From an uncultured Pseudoflavonifractor sp. (GTDB lineage Bacteria; Bacillota; Clostridia; Oscillospirales; Oscillospiraceae): a stretch of 9,650 bases of DNA. Numbering within the stretch: the stretch's first letter is position 1; every line of letters starts with the position of its first letter. The stretch spans positions 1-9,650 of the forward strand of contig CANDEE010000061.1 in assembly GCA_947383685.1 (NCBI GenBank), in the 5' to 3' direction. The translations under genes were made by a program, and so were the position numbers. The notes under the pieces were generated by a model. That model saw only the letters and a list, made by a program, of their open reading frames with translations. It did not search any database and was not told the DNA's origin. Shown in pieces: positions 6,421 to 9,650 of the stretch.

Positions 6421-7071
6421 ATGAATATAGGAAAACAATGCAAGGAGGGCCTTTTCACCCGAAACCCAGCGGCAGTTCGGCTTTTGGGCCTGTGCGCGGC
6501 CCTGGCCGTCACCACCAGCCTTTTGAATGGCTTGGGGATGGGATTTTGTGTGTTGACGGTCCTGCTTCTCTCCAACCTGCTTCTCTCCGCTCTAGGTCCC
6601 TACCTCCCAAAACAGATTCATACCGTCAGCGCGGTGGTGGTCACCGCTACGCTCAGCGGTATCGTTGACCTTCTGGTCCAGGCGTTTTTCCCTGCGCTGG
6701 CAGGGGATTTGGGATTGTACCTTCCCCTCTTGGCGGTAACCTGCGTCCTTTTGAACGGAGGAGGGGCGTATGCTTACGAAAATAGCGTGCCCGCTTCTGT
6801 CGTGGAGGGTCTTTTTCAGGGTCTGGGTTATACGCTGGTCCTGGTCCTGGTCAGTGTTCTCCGGGAGTTTCTGGGCAAGGGGAGCTTTGGCGAGGGTATC
6901 CTCAACGGGGGCCGGGGCGTTCAGATATTTCCCGCCCGGTTTGCCGCGGGAGGGATGGTCCTCCCGGTAGGAGCCTTTTTGGCTCTGGCCTGCGTCATTG
7001 CTGCGATACAGAGTGCTTTGAATAAGCCCCACAAGGGGAAAAAGAAAAAAGAGGGGGTGGCAGGGAAATGA
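6421..7071 (+). CDS. rnfE: Rnf complex membrane subunit RnfE
   Basis: NqrD-like membrane protein of about six helices. With RnfA it forms the pseudo-symmetric pair that holds the membrane [2Fe-2S] cluster, two cysteines from each. The 216 residues are slightly long because of a basic tail (NKPHKGKKKKEGVAGK). NPAAVRLLGLC-AALAVT around residues 15-31 contains the first ligand C25. C108 in LLAVTCVLL is the second. Both cysteines sit at the family positions, but their surroundings drift: the Pro after C25 is Ala, the Asn before C108 is Thr, and the usual ILGRAEAFA after the second Cys reads LLNGGGAYA. The IP-VRIP-type segment near 60-70 is also unlike typical members. REFLGKGSFG at 148-157 matches the family REIxGxG region. 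Its stop overlaps the rnfA start (ATGA). I call it RnfE by position and by the C25/C108 pattern. Confidence 0.9.
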   Translation: MNIGKQCKEGLFTRNPAAVRLLGLCAALAVTTSLLNGLGMGFCVLTVLLLSNLLLSALGPYLPKQIHTVSAVVVTATLSGIVDLLVQAFFPALAGDLGLYLPLLAVTCVLLNGGGAYAYENSVPASVVEGLFQGLGYTLVLVLVSVLREFLGKGSFGEGILNGGRGVQIFPARFAAGGMVLPVGAFLALACVIAAIQSALNKPHKGKKKKEGVAGK

Positions 7072-7661
7072 ATGAGCAGTTTTTGTCCTTGATGAGCATT
7101 GCGCTGGGAGCCATTCTCGTCAGCAATGTGGTATTTTCCCAACTCCTGGGTGCGGGACCTTTTCTGGGCTCCTCCGGGTCTGTCCATTCCGCCGTGGGAA
7201 TGGGGCTGATGGTCACCCTGGTCATGGGCCTTACCTCGGCGGCCTGCTGGCCCATCAACGAGTACATATTGAATCCCAATGGCCTGAAATATATCGAAAC
7301 CGCCCTGTTTCTTTTGACGGCTCTTTTTCTGGTGCGGCTGTTGGAGCTGGTTTTCCACAAGCTGTTCCCGACCCTGAGGAACGCTCTTGACAATGGCCTC
7401 TCTCTGGCTGCCAACTGTGCGGTGCTGGGGGTGGCGCTCCAGAATGTCCAAACTGGCAGCAGCTTTCTTCAGAGCCTGACCTACGGTGTGGCGGGGGGGC
7501 TGGGTTTTCTTCTGGCTATCGTCCTTTTTGCCAGCATCCGGGAGCGGTTGGAGTTTGCCGAATGTCCCAAGTCCTTTGAGGGGGTTCCTCTCGCCCTGGT
7601 GACGGCAGGTCTGATGGCCCTGTGTTTTACCGGCTTTTCCGGCCTGAACGTATTCGGATAG
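7068..7661 (+). CDS. rnfA: Rnf complex membrane subunit RnfA lacking one cluster cysteine
   Basis: NqrE-like six-helix membrane protein, partner of RnfE around the membrane [2Fe-2S] cluster. Length 197 is normal. Family segments are clear: ILVSNVVFSQLLG (16-28), PFLG (31-34), AVGMGLMVTLVM (42-53), NCAVLGVAL (116-124), LFASIRERLE (153-162), PKSFEG (167-172) and the C-terminal GFSGL. The usual GICPFLG motif reads G28-A-G30-P-F-L-G, so the first cysteine ligand is glycine (codon GGA at 7155-7157). The second, C117, is kept. Extra cysteines absent from typical members as I recall them are C60, C166 and C186, but none is at the ligand position. A Cys codon cannot become GGA by a single base change, which argues against a one-base sequencing error. 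It is coupled to rnfE by a four-base overlap; rnfB follows 13 bases after the stop. Confidence 0.93.
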   Translation: MNEQFLSLMSIALGAILVSNVVFSQLLGAGPFLGSSGSVHSAVGMGLMVTLVMGLTSAACWPINEYILNPNGLKYIETALFLLTALFLVRLLELVFHKLFPTLRNALDNGLSLAANCAVLGVALQNVQTGSSFLQSLTYGVAGGLGFLLAIVLFASIRERLEFAECPKSFEGVPLALVTAGLMALCFTGFSGLNVFG

Positions 7662-7674
7662 GGGGGAGAGGAAT

Positions 7675-8835
7675 ATGACCAAGCTGTGGATCGGCCTTGG
7701 GCTTCTCATTGTGATGGGAGCTTTGTTCAGCGTCCTTTCCTTTTTCTGGGACAAGGTATTCCCGGAAGAAAGCGAACCCCAAGTTTCTGGGGGGGAGGAA
7801 AAGATAGAATTCCTCCGCGCGGTGGTCCATTGCACCGGTGGAGGAGCCAGTTTCTCCAAGTACAACTATCAGGGGGTTAAGGACTGTTTGGCAGCGTCCC
7901 GGTTGCCCGGCGGTGGGCCCTTGAGCTGCGATTACGGCTGCCTGGGTATGGGAACCTGCGCAAAGGTGTGTCCCACCGGAGCTATCCGGGTCCTGAATGG
8001 CACGGCGGTGGTGGAGGCCGAGCGGTGTACGGCTTGCGGCAAGTGCGTGGACGCTTGCCCCCGGCATATCATTTTTCTGGAGCCCTTCAAGCCGCAGAAG
8101 CACGTTTCCATTCCCTGTGCCTCCCAGGCCCAGGGGGAGACGGTCACAACGATTTGTACCGACGGCTGTATCGGCTGCTCCCTCTGTGCCAAGAGCTGTC
8201 CCCAGGAAGCGATTACTGTGGAAGACGGGCTTGCCCGGATCGACTACGGGAAATGTGATAACTGCGGCCTGTGCGCTTCTAAGTGCTCCCGGCACCTGAT
8301 CCGGCTGGAGAAGGTGGCGGAGCCACCAAAGCCAGAGCCGCCAAAGACTCCCAGAGAACCCAGAAAACCGAAGCCACCCAAGGAGAAAAAACCAAAGGAG
8401 CCAAAGAAGGCCAAGCCGCCCAAGGCGGACAGGGAGCTGCCACATCCCAAGTGGAAGCAATTCTCTAAGCCTGTCAAGGAGGAAAAATCCAAGGTGGAGG
8501 GGCGGCTCTCTGTGCCCATCCCCGAAAATAAGGGTTCCGTTTTGACGGAAGAAAAGCCTGCCGATACAGAGGCCGCTTCCACCGGACTGCCGCTCCGGGA
8601 GCCTGTTTCCGCAGAACTGGAGCTTCCTAAACCTGAGGTGAAAGCAGCTCTAATGAAGGAAAAGTCCGCAGAGGGAGCCAGAATCTCTGATGAAGCTTTC
8701 AAAGCCTTTGCCCAGGCGGTTGCTGCCGCCGGTGAGGCTTTGGGAGAGAATGGAGAAACTGAAGTCGGAGAAGCACGCGGCGAAGAAAAAGAACCTGTTG
8801 CGGCATCAGCAGACAGTGAAACGACAGCGGGATAA
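7675..8835 (+). CDS. rnfB: Rnf complex ferredoxin-like subunit RnfB without N-terminal Fe-S domain, long tail
   Basis: In the family RnfB is the entry point for electrons from reduced ferredoxin. It normally has a membrane helix, a four-Cys Fe-S domain (Pfam FeS, CGGCGxxGC-like) and ferredoxin modules. Here residues 1-24 are the membrane helix. Residues 25-50 are a short charged linker with no cysteine, and the sequence joins directly to AVVHCTGG (C53). The Fe-S domain of roughly 60 residues is absent. The rest is well kept: DCLAAS (C71), CDYGCLGMGTCAKVCP (C85, C89, C95, C99), C118-C121-C124-C128, C148, C161, C165-C168-C171-C175 and C194-C197-C200-C204, the last followed by Ser rather than Pro. 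Residues 215-386 are an extra tail: Pro/Lys-rich to about 250, then acidic with an Ala-rich helix near 340-355. Last gene of the operon; its stop runs into the terminator. Confidence 0.92.
   Translation: MTKLWIGLGLLIVMGALFSVLSFFWDKVFPEESEPQVSGGEEKIEFLRAVVHCTGGGASFSKYNYQGVKDCLAASRLPGGGPLSCDYGCLGMGTCAKVCPTGAIRVLNGTAVVEAERCTACGKCVDACPRHIIFLEPFKPQKHVSIPCASQAQGETVTTICTDGCIGCSLCAKSCPQEAITVEDGLARIDYGKCDNCGLCASKCSRHLIRLEKVAEPPKPEPPKTPREPRKPKPPKEKKPKEPKKAKPPKADRELPHPKWKQFSKPVKEEKSKVEGRLSVPIPENKGSVLTEEKPADTEAASTGLPLREPVSAELELPKPEVKAALMKEKSAEGARISDEAFKAFAQAVAAAGEALGENGETEVGEARGEEKEPVAASADSETTAG
8323..8424 (+). repeat. Low-complexity Pro/Lys-rich repeat coding segment in rnfB
   Basis: Residues 217-250 of RnfB are degenerate PPK, KPK and KEPKK units, encoded by an A/C/G-rich purine-heavy tract that lacks T almost entirely. 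It lies right after the last ferredoxin motif. Such segments are expected to be extended and positively charged, so they could act as a flexible linker or bind an acidic partner; that role is inference. Confidence 0.8.
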
Positions 8836-8876
8836 AAAAGGCCCTCCAGCGTCCTTGGACGCTGGAGGGCCTTTTT
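8834..8876. terminator. Bidirectional Rho-independent terminator between rnfB and degV
   Basis: GGCCCTCCAGCGTC (8840-8853) pairs perfectly over 14 bp with GACGCTGGAGGGCC (8858-8871) around a CTTG loop. A run of six A precedes it and five T follow it, so it has a U-tract in both directions. It starts at the rnfB stop codon and ends 10 bases before the stop of the convergent gene, serving both operons. Confidence 0.95.
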
Positions 8877-8886
8877 ACTTTTACAC

Positions 8887-9650
8887 TCAAAAGGCCGCCA
8901 CAATGCCGCCGTCATTGGCGTAAACGGTGGTAACACCCCAGGCCTCGGAGAGGAGGATATCCTTGAACTGGCAGGATTTCCTGACCAAATCCCGCACGTA
9001 GATTGCCCGGTCCAAATTGTTGCAGTGGACGATGGAGAGGAGTTTCCCCACATGACTGGGGTCGGCGGCCATCAGATTTACCATCCGGGTAAGAGCCTGC
9101 TTGACCGACAAGGCCTGCCCCACCTTTTTAATTTGCCCCTCGGGGGTGGCGCCCATAAGGAGCTTGATCCGCAGAGCTTCGGTAACGATAGCCAGGGCGC
9201 CTGTAAGCCGTCCGTTCTTTCTCAGGTGGTCCAGATCCTCCAACACAAAATAGGTGGTCATGGAGGTAATATACCGGGAAACTTCTTCCACCACGGCTTG
9301 AAAATCCCGGCCTGTTTCAGCAGTTTCCCGCAGCTTCATGGCCAGAGCAACCTCTCCCGCGGCGGCAGAGCAGGAGTTGAACACATGGACATGGGCCTCC
9401 GGATGCTCCTCCAGCCAAATGGCCCGGGCCTGGGCCGCTGCATTGTGAGAGCCGGAGAGCAGGGCGGAAAGGGTGACCACATAAATATCATCCGCCGCTG
9501 CCCGTTCAAAGGCGTCCAAATACTGGGCGGGGGAGGGACAGGCGGTCTTTGGGGGCTGCCCATTTTCCCGCATGAGCAAAATCAAGTGGGCCTGGTCAAA
9601 GGTTTCATCGTCTACAATATCCTCCCCAGCCAGGGAAATGGTCAGCGGTG
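8887..9650 (-). CDS. DegV family (FakB-like) fatty-acid-binding protein, 5' end beyond window
   Basis: The DegV/FakB family binds a fatty acid and presents it to the kinase FakA for phosphorylation and entry into phospholipid synthesis; some members have unknown ligands. About 253 residues are visible and the frame stays open to the right edge, so the first codon seen is not the start. Roughly 25-30 residues, including the usual N-terminal DSxCD motif, should lie outside. Seen here: PLTISLAGEDIVDDETFDQ at the edge, then TLSALLSGSHNAA (the SSxLSGTYxSA lipid-contact motif), LDHLRKNGRL (family LxxLxKGGRI), and a C-terminal GVTTVYANDGGIVAAF in place of the common GTHxGPGAxG. The last motif differs from well-studied FakB proteins, so lipid specificity should not be assumed. 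It converges on the rnf operon and shares its terminator. No functional link to rnf is evident. Confidence 0.88.
   Translation of the reverse strand, partial: PLTISLAGEDIVDDETFDQAHLILLMRENGQPPKTACPSPAQYLDAFERAAADDIYVVTLSALLSGSHNAAAQARAIWLEEHPEAHVHVFNSCSAAAGEVALAMKLRETAETGRDFQAVVEEVSRYITSMTTYFVLEDLDHLRKNGRLTGALAIVTEALRIKLLMGATPEGQIKKVGQALSVKQALTRMVNLMAADPSHVGKLLSIVHCNNLDRAIYVRDLVRKSCQFKDILLSEAWGVTTVYANDGGIVAAF

Noticed and set aside
7662..7840. Frameshift hiding the missing RnfB Fe-S domain
   Set aside because: The frame is continuous from membrane helix to C53, and the other plus-strand frame that stays open here encodes only a single Cys and no CxxCG motif, so a deletion fits better.
6921..7865. 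314-codon minus-strand open frame across rnfE, rnfA and rnfB
   Set aside because: Overlaps three well-supported genes on the other strand; low-complexity composition and no known motif.
8323..8424. Tandem DNA repeat or CRISPR-like array
   Set aside because: Units are degenerate and in frame with RnfB; they reflect Pro/Lys codons, not spaced identical repeats.
8244..9053. 269-codon minus-strand open frame spanning the end of rnfB and the terminator
   Set aside because: Ser/Pro-rich mirror of the RnfB tail and crosses a strong bidirectional terminator.

Overview
The window looks like a stretch of chromosome from a fairly GC-rich anaerobic Firmicute, probably a clostridium of the Oscillospiraceae type. 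This is an inference from three things: a tRNA-sensing T-box leader, a clostridial-order rnfCDGEAB cluster, and a DegV/FakB lipid-binding protein. No database search was possible. I see no mobile elements, CRISPR arrays, tRNA or rRNA genes.

Layout. The left third (1-3246, minus strand) is a branched-chain amino acid operon transcribed right to left: ilvB (acetolactate synthase large subunit), ilvN (regulatory subunit) and ilvC (ketol-acid reductoisomerase, cut by the left edge). It starts from a near-perfect sigma-A promoter at 3218-3246 and passes through a T-box leader with a Rho-independent terminator before ilvB. The operon should therefore be transcribed when a branched-chain tRNA is uncharged. 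The middle (3268-8835, plus strand) is a six-gene, tightly coupled operon in the order rnfC, rnfD, rnfG, rnfE, rnfA, rnfB. It encodes a membrane Rnf-type complex, which normally couples ferredoxin oxidation and NAD+ reduction to Na+ or H+ export. Its likely promoter lies back to back with the ilv promoter. A strong bidirectional hairpin terminator (8834-8876) separates rnfB from the convergent degV-family gene at the right edge, whose 5' end lies outside the window.

Main observation. The Rnf operon is intact and well translated, but several cofactor sites on the path between RnfB and the membrane flavins are missing or altered. RnfB has its N-terminal membrane helix and its ferredoxin-like clusters but lacks the whole N-terminal four-cysteine Fe-S domain that normally lies between them. 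RnfA has Gly30 in place of the first cysteine ligand of the membrane [2Fe-2S] cluster. RnfG has VAISQAT in place of the DxxSGAT-type flavin attachment motif. RnfC clusters, the RnfD flavin motif and the RnfE cysteines are kept. These changes fall on consecutive electron-transfer steps, so this may be a divergent Rnf-like machine with a rerouted or lost transmembrane electron path. RnfB also carries a long Pro/Lys-rich and then acidic/Ala-rich C-terminal tail of about 170 residues.
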